From Plasmodium malariae (lineage: Eukaryota; Apicomplexa; Aconoidasida; Haemosporida; Plasmodiidae): DNA of 64,000 bases. This document shows, in pieces, positions 1 to 11,968 of this stretch (position 1 is its first letter; every line of letters starts with the position of its first letter). The notes beneath the pieces were generated by a model. It had not been told where the DNA came from. It made no database searches and was given only the letters and a program-made list of their open reading frames with translations. Location of the stretch: NCBI RefSeq assembly GCF_900090045.1, contig NC_041787.1, forward strand, positions 2,229,001 to 2,293,000, read 5' to 3'. Both the position numbers and the translations under genes were made by a program.

Positions 1-1357
1 CCCCCCTCTCTTCATCTGTTTTTTCACTTTTGGTTGAGCAACCAATGCAGTTATTAATTATCCCATTACTTATTTGTGGATATCTTCCTTCCTCAATTGC
101 AGTTACTAAATCTTGTACCTCGCTAAAATCGTTTATAAGATCGAATGTATTTTTATTCATTAAATTATTTGAACTCCTTTCTATTCTTCCATTGTATATA
201 TTTTGTGCTGTTCTCAAATTTGTCAAATTTGTGCAGTCGCTTACCTTGTCAAAGCATCTAGCATTTGTATCATAGGCCTGATACTTTGGATACCTCATAT
301 TTGTGTAGCTATAAAAATTTGAGTCATTAAAAGTATAATAATTTTTGTTCAAAATAGGACCCTTTGGTTCACATTGTATATAAACTGTGGAAGAATTAAT
401 AATGCATGCATTTTCGCTCTGTTCTATAGTTGTAATTATATGATTTATAAATAAATCAACAAAATATTTTACATAATTTTCATTACTAAAAAGTAGATAA
501 TTTTGTTGTTGCTTCATTTTTGTTTGATATTTCTTGTATTTATCATAAAAATTATTTTCTGGTATGTTCATATTATTCTTCAAAAAAAAATAACAATAAT
601 CTACTAAATATTCATAATAATTATAATTTAATATATGAATATTTTTTACAATTATATGAAAGGATATTTTTTCATTTGAAGAACTTTCTAAAATTAAAAT
701 ATCGTTTAAACATATTTTTATGTCAAAATATGTGTATACAAATAAACATAACTCGATGAGAAATATGAATAATATATGATTTTTACTTTCATAATTATTT
801 ATCATGTCATATTCTATATCAAAAAAAAGCCATCGATTTTCATTTGTTATGATCAGTTCATACAAATGCATTTCGTCCTCTTTTCTGCTTCGATTTATTG
901 GTAATGAATTTTTGTCTTTATCCTTTTTATCTCCAAAATAAATCTCATCCAATGATAGAGCATAAATGCAGTAGGATTTTAAAAAATTATAAAAACTGTC
1001 CAGAATAAAACACCTCTTTCCGTTTTCCAGCTCTTCTGTGTATAATACTACTTTCTTATTATCATTATGATTACTGCCCTCAGTAACTCTGTTATCATCA
1101 TTATCAGCCTTATCGTATTTACTGTAGTCGTATTTATCATCCTGATGGATGTTTGATTCCCCCCATTTTAATAACTCCCTGTAATACAAAAGAGCATCAT
1201 GCTGTTTGTAGAAATACCTTTTTTTTATGCTGTTTGTATTTGTATCATTAAAATTGCTTATCCTTTTTAGTACACTATATTTTTCAATATTTCCTTCGAA
1301 GGAGGAGACCTTTCTGTCTTTTCCCTTTCCATAAAACGTTTCAGAGTCTATGGCCAT
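1..1357 (-). CDS. PRIMPOL: PrimPol-like DNA primase-polymerase (5' part; 3' end outside window)
   Basis: A continuous reading frame of about 450 codons runs from an ATG at 1357 off the left edge without a stop or intron. The start reads MAIDSETFYG. Around residues 176-184 is RWLFFDIEYD, which fits the DxE metal-binding motif of archaeo-eukaryotic primases. About 50 residues later, SSSNEKISFHIIV carries the SxH nucleotide-binding motif. PrimPol (CCDC111) has this pair in this order; it reprimes stalled replication forks and can synthesise across damage in nucleus and mitochondrion. An insert rich in Asp, Asn and Lys (residues about 70-100) is typical parasite low complexity. The zinc-binding C-terminus expected of PrimPol is not in the window, so completeness cannot be judged. 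The family call rests on motifs read by eye. Confidence 0.75.
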   Translation of the reverse strand, partial: MAIDSETFYGKGKDRKVSSFEGNIEKYSVLKRISNFNDTNTNSIKKRYFYKQHDALLYYRELLKWGESNIHQDDKYDYSKYDKADNDDNRVTEGSNHNDNKKVVLYTEELENGKRCFILDSFYNFLKSYCIYALSLDEIYFGDKKDKDKNSLPINRSRKEDEMHLYELIITNENRWLFFDIEYDMINNYESKNHILFIFLIELCLFVYTYFDIKICLNDILILESSSNEKISFHIIVKNIHILNYNYYEYLVDYCYFFLKNNMNIPENNFYDKYKKYQTKMKQQQNYLLFSNENYVKYFVDLFINHIITTIEQSENACIINSSTVYIQCEPKGPILNKNYYTFNDSNFYSYTNMRYPKYQAYDTNARCFDKVSDCTNLTNLRTAQNIYNGRIERSSNNLMNKNTFDLINDFSEVQDLVTAIEEGRYPQISNGIINNCIGCSTKSEKTDEERG

Positions 1358-2113
1358 CTTATATCTTTGAGTGTTTCACGGAGTGGTGTAAATGAGTCAG
1401 AAGACGAATAGGCGGAACATGCGAATAGGTGAATAAAAGAACATATGAATAGGCGAATGTGCGAATGTGCGAATGTGTATATCACTTACAGCCTATAATG
1501 CTCAGATTGCAAGTCGCTGCTCATACTTCATTTTACATATCTTTAATTGTAAAGGGGAAAACTTTAAAGTGTTCATAATTAAAGTGAAAAAAAAGTAACC
1601 AAAAAACTGAAAAAGGCTATTCGGTAAAAAAATTATAAAAGAGAGTTATTCGGTGAAAACTAATAAAAAGAACTATTCAACAAAAAATTGTAAAAAAGGA
1701 CTATTCGACAAAAAACTGTAAAAAAAGTGCAATCATTAAAAAAAATAAAAAAACACAAAAAGGAGAAAAAAATTTGGCGCGAAATTTCGATAAAATGGGC
1801 ATAAAAAATTATTATCCATGTATCAACCCTTTGATGCGTTCTGTTATTTTTTCGTCAAATATTTTGTCTCGAATTTCATCCCCAATCTTTAAAAAAATAG
1901 TTAAAAAAAATAAAATAAGTAAAAAAAATAAAATAAGTAAAATAAGTAAAATAATTAAAATAAGTAAAATAAGTAAAATAAATAAAATAAGTAAAATAAA
2001 TAAAATAAGTAAAATAAATAAAATAAAATGATTAAAATTAAATAAAATTAATATTATGCAAAATATTATATTATGAAGAAAAAAAAAACATTACAAGTGG
2101 TCAAGTTGTAAAC
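1358..2113. other. Intergenic: PrimPol upstream region and TRAPPC1 3' flank
   Basis: No convincing gene. An open stretch at 1774-2031 is built from reiterated aaaataagt/aaaataaat units that translate to Lys-Ile-Ser/Asn repeats, so I take it as low-complexity DNA. At 1420-1480 there are short repeats of the form gaatrggcgaa/gaatgtgcgaa. Confidence 0.6.
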
Positions 2114-2454
2114 TCACGTATAACAATGCATATTATGCGCGAACTGTTCAGCTGTACGAATGATTATACAATATACATGTGTCCGTACCTGGTAAAGTGG
2201 GTTCAAAATAACGAAGTCGAGGAATAACGTTTTGTAAATATCCCTTAAAAAATTTGACAAGTTCGGGGTATTTTTATGAGTAATAAGAACAAATTTATAA
2301 GCTGAGAAAAAAAAAAAAAAAAAAAACCAAAAAAAAAAGGAAGTGTATACTGAGAATTACGTATTTTTATGTACATACAAAGTTCAAATGCTTGTATATG
2401 CTTTGTGTGTGAACTATACTAGTACATCCAGCGCAAAGCATTAAGATGGCACAC

Positions 2455-2487
<33 letters not shown>

Positions 2488-2941
2488 GATACATCATATA
2501 TCTATGTACGCTTCGCGGTAAGACTTATATATGACGGGGCAGATAACCTGTTAGCGTTTCAAAGTAGTGTAATTTGTATAAAGGCGTGTTGAACGAATTA
2601 AAATTTCCAACATGCAAATTACCCTGCATATTGTCAAAGTTTTGGTTATACCTCTTTGAGCTTTGATTTAAATTTTTATTAGAATTTTCGATGGATTTAT
2701 AAAGATTTTTTAACCTTTTATTTGGTTGAATATTAAAACATAGGTAATTTATAGCATAAATAGATCCTAACAATAACTTTTCCGTTTCATTTTTGTTCCC
2801 TTTATTTTTTTTTTCTTTATCATCTTTTTTCAAGTCAATGCTATAGATACACAAGTTTTTGTAAAATATGTAGAAGTAGTAATACTCACAGGAGGTTTCA
2901 AAGGCTTCCGTTATTTTGTCATGAGACATATTCTTAAGCAT
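2114..2941 (-). CDS. TRAPPC1: TRAPP subunit Bet5/TRAPPC1 (3 exons)
   Basis: Three exons join in frame: 2941-2548, 2301-2189 and 2143-2114. Exon 1 carries YYYFYIFYKNLCIYSIDLKK, then a parasite-specific basic, Asn-rich insert, then YKLHYFETLTG. The last matches the conserved YKLHYYETPTG of Bet5/TRAPPC1. Exon 2 continues as YKFVLIT and DIYKTLFLDFVILNPLYQ, the second half of the longin fold. Exon 3 supplies only FAHNMHCYT. TRAPPC1 is a core longin subunit of the TRAPP tethering complex, which activates Rab1 on ER-to-Golgi vesicles. The first two junctions are phase-matched (CAG|GTTATC donor to CTCAG acceptor; CAG|GTACGG donor). The final exon is the least certain because another AG lies 8 bases before the one used. 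It is transcribed divergently from the TBC gene. Confidence 0.85.
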
Positions 2942-3947
2942 TTCTTAAAAGAGGACTTTCTATGTGTTTAAATGCGTATGTGTATATTTTACAAAAAAAA
3001 ATACGTATATTTCTTAGGCTCATATATTATGTGTAAAAAATATTAGCAAAAAAGTGAAATCTTTTTTTCTTTTTTTTTTCGTGCTTCACTTGTTAAACGG
3101 TAGATATTCAACTAGTCAACTGTTCAAACGTTTCCAAATATAAAATCTTTGCACTTCGTAATACTACAATATATGGTCGATTTTGTATCGTCTTTTACTC
3201 ATCTCCTTTGCACAGTCTAGTTTACTCCACAAGTTTGAACTGCTTTTTAATTAAAAATTTGTCGCCTTCAGATTAGTTTCAACATAAATTTTGCCTTTGC
3301 CTTTACTTTTGCTTTTGATTTTAGCCCTAACTTTGTTTGTAGTTTTATACTGATTTTAGTATCACTGTTATTATAGCTTTATGTTGACTTCAGCTTTAAT
3401 TTTGACTATAATTTTTTTTTGTTTTGTTTTTTGGTTAAATTATTCTTAAAAAAAATGTATTTCGAGCATACGCGAAAATTTTTTGATCTGTGGAAGGTCC
3501 TTTTGCATTACAGCTGCAAGAAAAATTAAAAAAAAAAAAAATACATAAATACGTACGTACTTATGTTAGTAAAGATATGTATATGCGTACGAATAGGTAC
3601 ATATAAGAGCTCACTAAATTTACGTGCACATGTACATGCTATGGCAGGTATGACTGTTCTTACGCTTTTCAAAAATATGCACTGCAAGAAGCATTACATA
3701 AAAAAATGTTAAGAAGTGTTATTACCATTTTCACTTAAGTACATGTTTAGAGAGCAGTGAAGTATTAACACAAATTACACGCTATTTATTCGTGCCAGTT
3801 CGTTTAGTCAAATTTTAAAATTCCGGACGAATTTTTTTAAAAAAAATGAAGGGTAGCAGTAAAATATAGTGAGAAAAAAATTGTACACACGAGATAGTAT
3901 AATAACTGTAATGAAGTGCTTTTAAAAAAGAGAAGATAAACGATAAA
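2942..3947. promoter_or_regulatory. Divergent intergenic promoter region (TRAPPC1 / TBC gene)
   Basis: About 1 kb between two divergent start codons, so it must contain both promoters. It holds poly-A and poly-T tracts and an imperfect repeat of ttttgcttttgatttt-like units near 3290-3430. No defined operator was seen. Confidence 0.5.
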
Positions 3948-6900
3948 ATGGAAGAAAAGGAAGCAGATACAATAGTAGATAACATAGGATATAAGATAGG
4001 AGATAAAAAAGAAGATAAAATTAAAGGTGAAAAGAATGTTAATGTTAAAATGGGAGATATAATGAGAAAGCAAAAAACATCACCATTAATTGACCAGAAT
4101 GATGGAAATATGGATAATAAATATTACAGTAAAATAAATTCCAGTGATGAAAAAATAGAAAAGAGAAAAAGTTTTTCTAAAGATATAATAGCTAGTTTAG
4201 ACGAAAACATATATAAACATGATGCTTATACAAATACAAATATAAAAGACGAGGTTTTTTTTTCTGATGAAAAAAGGAAAAATGATCGCTCAGGGTACAA
4301 CGAAAGGAAGGTTGCTAGTAGTTCATCAGATCACATTGAAGACAAGAAAATTGTATATAATGAAAAACAGAAGAGTAAGACATTTTTTGTAAATAAGTTG
4401 AGTAACAGTAATAGGTCAAATTATGCTAACAATAGCGACAAAAATAATCGCATTAATTGCAGTACTTTAAATGACTATAAAAAAAAGTCCGATGAAAAAA
4501 GTTTAGAGGGGGGGAAAAAGGGAAACTACTCAATCAGTAGAAGTGAGAAGGAAGAAAAATATAATAAAAAAAGGAATTCAAGTCAAACTAACGCAAAGGA
4601 TAATCATAAGGGTAAGGGGGAACATAAAGAAGAAGGCCATGAAGAAAGGCATGGAGAAGGCCATGAAGAAAGGCATGGAGAAGGCCATGAAGAAGACCAT
4701 GAAGAAGACCATGAAGAAGACCATGAAGAAGACCATGAAGAAGACCATGAAGAAGACCATGAAGAAGACCAAGAAGAAGATCAGGAAGAAGATTACCACT
4801 ATCAGGATAAACAGTGTAAGGAAAAAAAGAAAAAGAACAGTTCACGTAAGGATAATATTCGGGATAGAGTGTACGAATACAGTCATAATGTTATATACCA
4901 CGAATTGTACATTGAGTTACTGCATGAAAATAAAAGTCTACAGAACGAAATAAAAAATTTGAAAAAAATTATTGAAATGCAAAAAATTTTAATTAAAAGC
5001 AAGGAGGAAGTATTTGAGGATCATATGAATGTTAAAAACAAAATGGCTAATAAAAAATTTGTTAATAATAATTATTTTTTGAACTTTTTTAATAAAAAGA
5101 AGAAAAAAAGCAAGGATAGCTTTCCCCCTACAGCAACTGCGACCGACGCAGCTGATACTACTGTGATTGTTACTTCCAAAGCTCCCGCTAATTCTTCTGC
5201 TAATTATATCAATATTTATAATGAGGAAGGGGAAGACGACAGAAGGGTAAGTGAAAAAGGAACAAATCTTTCGAAAGAACATTCATATGAACAAAACTAC
5301 TATTTAGAATGTGAAAAAATATACAGTGATGAAATAGGAAATTCTGATGTGGATATGAACACTGTGGATGATGAAAAAAGTTATAATAAGAAAAACATAT
5401 ATAAAAAATTACCGTTAAGTGAAAATGAATATTCAGATATGTCTGATAAGGATAACATTTTGGTTTATTCGACAAAGAAAGATACTTATAGTAAAAAGGA
5501 TGATTCAGATCTACAAGATAATAAAAGAGAAAATGTCAATAATTTAAAAGAAAAGAAAAAAAAAAAAAAAGAAAAAAAAAAAGAGAATTTTAGTCATTTA
5601 AATGAGGAGAATGAAAAAGAGTTTATTGATAACAGTATGATAAATCTTCATGAAATAACCTCTCTCACATTTTGGTATGAAGAGATATTACCTTTAATTA
5701 ATAATGAAAAAAAAAAAAATATATTAATCGATCTAATGATTAGTAATTACATGCCAAGTGTCTTAAAAGGTTATTTTTGGGAAATGAATATAAATAACAA
5801 ATTAAATTTAACTGAATATTTTGTTCAAATATTAATTAAAAATACAAATTTTATACAGTCCTATATATATACGAATAATAAGCAATACCATAATCACGTT
5901 TCGAGATATTTCAAGTCTTTAATTTCGTTGAGAAATAGCAGCTTAAATGTTATGGAATCCAATACGAAGGAGGGGCATAAGAGTTATTCGACCATAAAAA
6001 CTTACGACACCTATAAAAAAGAAGCATGTGAATATGATAAGGAGGACATGAAAAATAAGTCTACTGATGGAGAAGAACAGATGGAAGAGGAAAAATGTGA
6101 AGAGAAACATTTGGATAGGAGTGAGGAAAAGTGTAATGAACGATATGGTGAGGATAATACCGTGCAAAATAAGGAAGAAGAAATATCAAATTCGAGCATA
6201 AATCTGCTTCACCGATTTTCAGTACAGAAGTTTTTTTATCAAATTTTAATAGATTTAGATAGAACAATGTATATAATAAAAAAAAATCAAGAATATTTTA
6301 AAAGATATAACGTCAACACTGATAAGTTTCTGCTCACACTTAACATGTCAGACACGAAGACGAAGTTGAACACCTTACTACAGATGTACGTGCTTTTTAA
6401 GCCGGAGTTGGGGTAACAAAAGAAAAAAAGAAATAGGAACATATACATATATATATATATATATGCGTGTAATACATATACATACACGTTTATACAAAAT
6501 AAACGAGGGAGGAACAAAAGAACCTTCGTAATTTGAGAAGGGGGAAATTAAAAGAAAAAAAAAAAAAAAAATTGAGATGGTTAATTGTGAAGAGCCGCTC
6601 ATCTGTTGATCATTTGAGCATTTTATGTTCATATGGATGCATATGAAAATTAATTGTGTTAGTTATGTACAGGGTATGTCTTACATCGCTTTGGTATTCT
6701 TATTATATTGTAACTTAGAGAAAGCCTTTGTCCATTTTGCAAACTTTATGGTAAGAACGATTTTTACTTTTGTTATGATGGTTTGACACTTCTTGCTCCT
6801 CCATTTTGTTTTGCTCCTCAATGCTACATTTTTTTCTACTCCTGGCACTTTTGTTACACATTATTTCTCTTCTTTTTTTCTCAGGAGCGGAAGGCCATAT

Positions 6901-7382
6901 ACAACTTGTACAGTTTTAACAAGGAAGAAATAAAAGTATACATCTACACTGTTAAGGAGATTTTATCAAAGCGGAATATTGAAATATACAAGGAGATTAT
7001 TAAACAATATAACATTGATAATATTTTTATTCAGTGGTTTTATACTGTCTTTTTAACGTAATTATATTAAGCTCTTTGTTTTTTTTGTTTTTTTTTTTTT
7101 TTATTTTATTTTAAATTTCCAACGAATTGATGAAATGGATTTTACTATCAATTTTTTTTTTTTTTTGTATAGTAGCTTGTAATATTTTTTCAATGTAATT
7201 ATCCTCATCATTTTTTTATTTCATTTTTAGGTGTTTACCTTTCCACATATTCATTCGCGTATTTGACATATACACATTTAATGACAAAATTGTGTATGAG
7301 GTAATTATAAAATATGTTTTCATAAAATTAATAGAAAGTGCAGTTTTCCGAGCACAAAGTTGTCTTTATATTACCATAATAA

Positions 7383-7413
<31 letters not shown>

Positions 7414-7860
7414 ACAATAATATGCATATTTATGTATTTTAACAAATTCCATCATATGGAAAATGTGGATATGGTTATAAAAAATTTATCCTCCTTTTCA
7501 TTCAATACACATATTCAGGTATAACATATTAGTAACAAAACAGAAAGAAATTTTTTTCGATTTTTATATTTACCGTTTTCTTTATGTGCTCTTTAACTAC
7601 CATCATTTTACTTTTGTAGGAAGACAAATTCTGGAACATGTTAAAAAAAATAAAAATAAAGAAAAGAAAGATCCAGTATTATAGGGAAAAGTATTTCAGT
7701 AAAGCTAACAGTAAGGAATTTCGTTTATTGCAGTTGAACTTCTTAAATGTTTTGTTTTGTTTTGTTTTTTTTGCACACCATTGTGTTACTTTGCCTACGT
7801 TACAAATTCAGTAAACAAAATTTTTTTTTCTTTTTAGGAGATGATATAAACGAAAGATAA
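3948..7860 (+). CDS. TBC-domain Rab GTPase-activating protein (7 exons)
   Basis: Exons: 3948-6412, 6663-6750, 6885-7057, 7231-7300, 7414-7518, 7620-7710, 7838-7860; all junctions are phase-matched. The long first exon encodes a hydrophilic N-terminus with a His-Glu-Glu-Asp repeat and a coiled-coil-like segment (about residues 320-350). The TBC domain begins near residue 570 (WYEEILPLI, then PSVLKGYFW). It includes LIDLDRT, the IxxDxxR arginine-finger motif with Arg772. The glutamine-finger motif YVQGM is made across the exon 1/2 junction. Both catalytic fingers are present, so it should stimulate GTP hydrolysis on a Rab protein in vesicle traffic. Exons 3-6 complete the helical C-terminal half and exon 7 adds only RDDINER. 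A 170-residue acidic insert splits the TBC domain between the substrate-binding part and the arginine finger. The Rab partner cannot be told. Confidence 0.85.
4620..4794 (+). repeat. Coding tandem repeat (HEED)n in the TBC protein
   Basis: A 12-bp unit, catgaagaagac, is repeated about eight times, preceded by two 24-bp units encoding GHEERHGE and followed by degenerate QEED copies. It stays in frame in the acidic N-terminal region of the TBC protein. Copy number at such sites usually varies between strains. Confidence 0.9.
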
Positions 7861-8824
7861 ACTTAAGTAGAAAGGGATAAATTTGTCAACAAATTGTATC
7901 GATATTGGGGAAAGAAGAAAAAAAGGGGGAAAGATGGCGTTTTTAAGCATACGTTAATATATATATATATATATATTAACGTGTGCTTCCCTATGTCTTA
8001 TGCTAAACATTACGACAATTTTTTTGTTTCTATTTTTTTGTATATATTTTGGTGCAAAACATTCTTTTAATTTTTCTTTTAAACATGTATTACATGAATT
8101 AATTTTTTTTTCCCATTAATGCAATTTTAACATACATATTTTTAGTTATTGTAAAGAAACATATGCATCGGCGTTTATTATATGTAGATACATATATATA
8201 TATATATGTGTGTATGTGTGTGTGTAGCTATATATATTATATGTTTATATATACTACTCTGGTATATACTCTTGAACATATGTAATGGCATAACAAAAAC
8301 TGTTAAAAAAAACATAATAAGCTTTTAAAATTTGTTATTCAAAAATTTATGAAATATATAAATAGTTATTATTCCCATAAATAGATAAATGAAAATTGGG
8401 GAAGGGAGTATACGAAAAAAAGGAACATCAAAAAATATTCACTTAAAAAAAAAACAAAATGAAAAACAAAAAAAGTAATGGAAACTGAAAAAATATTAAT
8501 ATACTAAAGTAAGCGAGAATGATTTTAATAAAGCAACTTTTATCAGGATGTCAGCATACACATATATACGTATATGTACGTACGTATATATGTACATATG
8601 TATGTATGCTTGTATGTGTGTAAATATATTTATGACAAAACCTGCTATAGATATAATGGAAGATATCATATCGACATATTATTTTAAAACTCAGAACAAA
8701 AAATTTACATACTACTAAAGTGAATGATAAATATATTAAATATGAAAAAAAGAAAAATTATAAAATTATAAATTATAAAATTATAAATTATAAAATTAAC
8801 AAATTATCAACCAGGAAAATGTAC
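7861..8824. other. Intergenic between convergent genes
   Basis: The TBC gene and the following minus-strand gene end towards each other here. No gene is seen. It holds a 44-nt palindrome (listed separately), (TA)n and tatg microsatellites near 8190 and 8560-8620, and an aattataa tandem at 8757-8800. Confidence 0.6.
7945..7988. repeat. 44-nt palindrome with (TA)n core
   Basis: Arms aagcatacgttaat and attaacgtgtgctt are inverted complements with a single mismatch (a G-U wobble in RNA), enclosing a (TA)n centre. It lies 85 bases after the TBC stop codon and could form a strong hairpin in the 3' UTR of the TBC transcript. Confidence 0.7.
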
Positions 8825-11265
8825 TTACTCTTTCTTCACATTTCCTTTCATATGCGCACTTAAAAAAAAAGACAAGTCAAAATATTCCTTTGTCTCTTCA
8901 TTATGCTCCAGCTTAACAACATTGCTAGACGCGCTATGAGCATATCTCTGAATAAAATTTACAAATGATATTAAATTCCCGTAGAATTTTATGTATTCAT
9001 TTACCTAAAAAAAAAATTGTTTAAAGAATGTTTTCACATTTTTCACTGTTGTATGGATTATAAATAGAGGTACTCAACAAAATCGAAAATGAAAGAAAAA
9101 AAAAATTCTTTTTTTTTTTTTTTTCATATTTCACTTTTTTTAATATATGTATAACGGGGTTTCCCCTCTTGTAGTCATATGAACTTACCTTTTTTAATTC
9201 ATTTTGCAAATCCATATACAGTGGTATAAGATGGTTGTATTCAAAGATGCCTTCACTAAAAGCAGCATTTTCACTAATTTCAATAGTTTTGTTACCATGA
9301 CACTTTAAATAATTTTCTACCTGATCAAACTCTTCTTTTACAGTTTTGTATATGCAATCTATATTTGCTTTCTCCTTATATTCTTCTAAATAATACTTGA
9401 ATCGTACAATTAGGAAGATGGAAAAGCAGTCAAATTTTTGCAAATTTAAATTCCTGTTAAGAAAAAAAAAAAGAAACAATTAACAATGCGCTCGAAGGTG
9501 CATATGGTGTTTTAATATGTCCACAAAGGTGTGCACGTATATGTAGGCGTGCAAACGTACATATATATATGTATACATGCACCCACATATGTACACACAT
9601 TCATAACAGTAACTTTTTCGAATATCATTTCTCTGTTCCATATTATAAACTCAGTGCATTTTTTTTCGGATGGTACGCAGCAATGAATAATGTATATCAT
9701 GCGCATACGAAATTATACTATGTAATAAATAAAAATTATCTAAAGACATGCCATAATTTCTAATATGTATTTCATCACAAAAGATGAATCGGCATTTTTT
9801 TTGTAGTATCTCACTTATTTTGGTGTAAGGTAAAATTTGTTAAAACTTTCCATGGGTCTGCATTATTATTTTTATCATATTGAATTATATCATAAATATT
9901 CGTATCATTGATGTAAGAAGAGATATCAACTTTTATTAATTTTTCAAAATTTATTTTATTTTTTATTTTGAAATTGTAAATATCTACGTTATATATTAAA
10001 TCTATAGATAAAAAAAAATTCTGAAAATTGACTTTAACGATATTGTGATAAATTTTGTTGAAATGTTCAACATCCTTGTTACTTATGGACTGAATATTCT
10101 CTTTGGTACTATCACCTACGTTGTTAACTAATACATTTGATTGTATTATATTTGTAAAATAATTTAAAATATCATTAAAATTTTGAAACTCGTCTATATT
10201 TTCTAAAAAATGATCAGGAGAAGAAAAATCTGCTGTTCTGATACTATAATAATTCAATCGAATAAACGTTTCTATTATTAGATATAATCGATCTAAAAAT
10301 AAAAATATAAAAAAGTTTACTACGTACATGTCTAGAGAATTAATATTTGTAAATTGAGAAAGCCATCTAATAAAATTTTTTTTTTTATATTTAAATAATT
10401 TTTCTCTTTGATCACAATACTTTTTATATTCTAGATCATTTAAACTTTTTGATATTATACTTCTAAAACGAATTCTATAATCATATCTTTTTTCATCAAA
10501 TATATTTACCATAATTTTTTTTATATCTTTATTTTTAAAAAATTCATGAAATATATATTCCTTTTTTATGTATTTACTTAAATGTTGTACCATTACATGG
10601 TTATTATTATTTTCCTTACTCGTACATGTATTATCATCTTCTTTTTCAGTTTTTACTACTACGAAATCATTGCCTAGTTTATTGATACTATTAATTCTGG
10701 AGTTACCTTCACCATCTAAGTTGAGTGTGTTTTTATTATAAAAAAAAGGGTTCTCATAATCCCCACTACTTACTATATCATTCACCCAAATATTTTCATT
10801 TTCCATGTTATTTGCATTTTCCTTATTTGAGTTACTGTATGTATTACACTGTTGATCTATGTCTTTTTTTATGGTATCCTTTTTATAAGTATTATTATTA
10901 TTTTTTTCTTCGCTCAATAAATTTACTTCTTTCCCATTTTGGGTACTATCCTCATCTATTACAGTATTTTCATTAACCATATTTTCAGAAGATATAAAAT
11001 CTTTATTCCATCTCATATTATATATGTCTTGAAAATTTTGAAACTCAAAAGGGAATACCTTCTTTAGAAATATTAACAGATTTTTATTTGTCCTATCATT
11101 TTTATACTCGTACGTAAATTTTTTAAAAATAACATAACATAAAATATTCATATATAGATGTAGCCCTTTTACGAAATCAAAGTTGTCTTCTAATTTGTAA
11201 ATTCGTAAAATTCTAGCTATATAATTTTTTAAATTCAAATCATAATTTACCTGAATTGGGCATAA

Positions 11266-11307
<42 letters not shown>

Positions 11308-11968
11308 TTTAGAATTTTATTTTGCTATAATGTCACTTATTTCTATTTCAGAAACAGCTGTTCTTTTTTTTCTATATTTTTAAAAGAATGTACACAAAAC
11401 TGAATAGTATTTGTGGTAACAAATATTCAGAACATAAGTACTTCTCAAGAACTGCTAACATTTGAATAATCAATTAGGATATACTGCTGATAATGGTTAC
11501 TTGGTTTTGTCTTGATTTTCTCGCTATTTTTCTCAATTTTAATATTCTTAATCTTATTCACTACGAAAAAAATAATGTGAGATGATAACGTTAATAGGAA
11601 GAACACAATGTACCATGTATGCATAATAAACACACACTAAGAACATATAAACACATACGTAAATATATACATATATATATATGTACACATATTTGCATAT
11701 GCCCACGCTTGTACAGGTTAAACATGTCCGAATAATAATAAATCTATATATGTACATGTGACACTATAACAATTTTTCTGCTACACATTGACATTTAACA
11801 AAAGAAACATCTATCCTTAAACTTACAAGAATTCTTATTTTTCTTTTTTATATAAAAGATTAGTCTTCGTTTCTGATCTTTCGTTAACTGCTGCATCAAT
11901 TCTCCCCATTCTTTTTTATTTTTATTTTTTAAACTTAAATAAATATCTTTAATTTTATCATCATCCAT
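8825..11968 (-). CDS. Conserved-looking protein of unknown function, about 707 aa (5 exons)
   Basis: Exons, all phase-matched: 11968-11827, 11560-11460, 11250-9815, 9453-9189 and 9004-8825. I chose the ATG reading MDDDKIKDIYLSL; the frame stays open slightly further upstream but offers only a TTG. The start is basic and helical (ELMQQLTKDQKRRLIFYIKK). The middle has NYIARILRIYKLED, an Asn/Ser/Glu-rich disordered insert, then a hydrophobic helical region (VVNFFIFLFLDRLYLIIETF). No signal peptide or family was recognised. The junction AATAA|GTGAGA to the next acceptor joins exactly, which shows that the two large open frames belong to one gene. The stop codon overlaps a perfect donor (GA|GTAAGT); if spliced to the AG near 8715 the end would change to DSM. 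The exon 2 donor (GTTAGC) is weak. Confidence 0.7.

Noticed and set aside
1774..2031. 85-codon open frame rich in Lys-Ile-Ser/Asn
   Set aside because: Generated by aaaataagt/aaaataaat repeats; no start context, homologue or splice partner.
4543..4953. Open frames on both strands over the HEED repeat
   Set aside because: Shadows of the 12-bp coding repeat in the TBC protein, whose frame alone continues into conserved TBC sequence.
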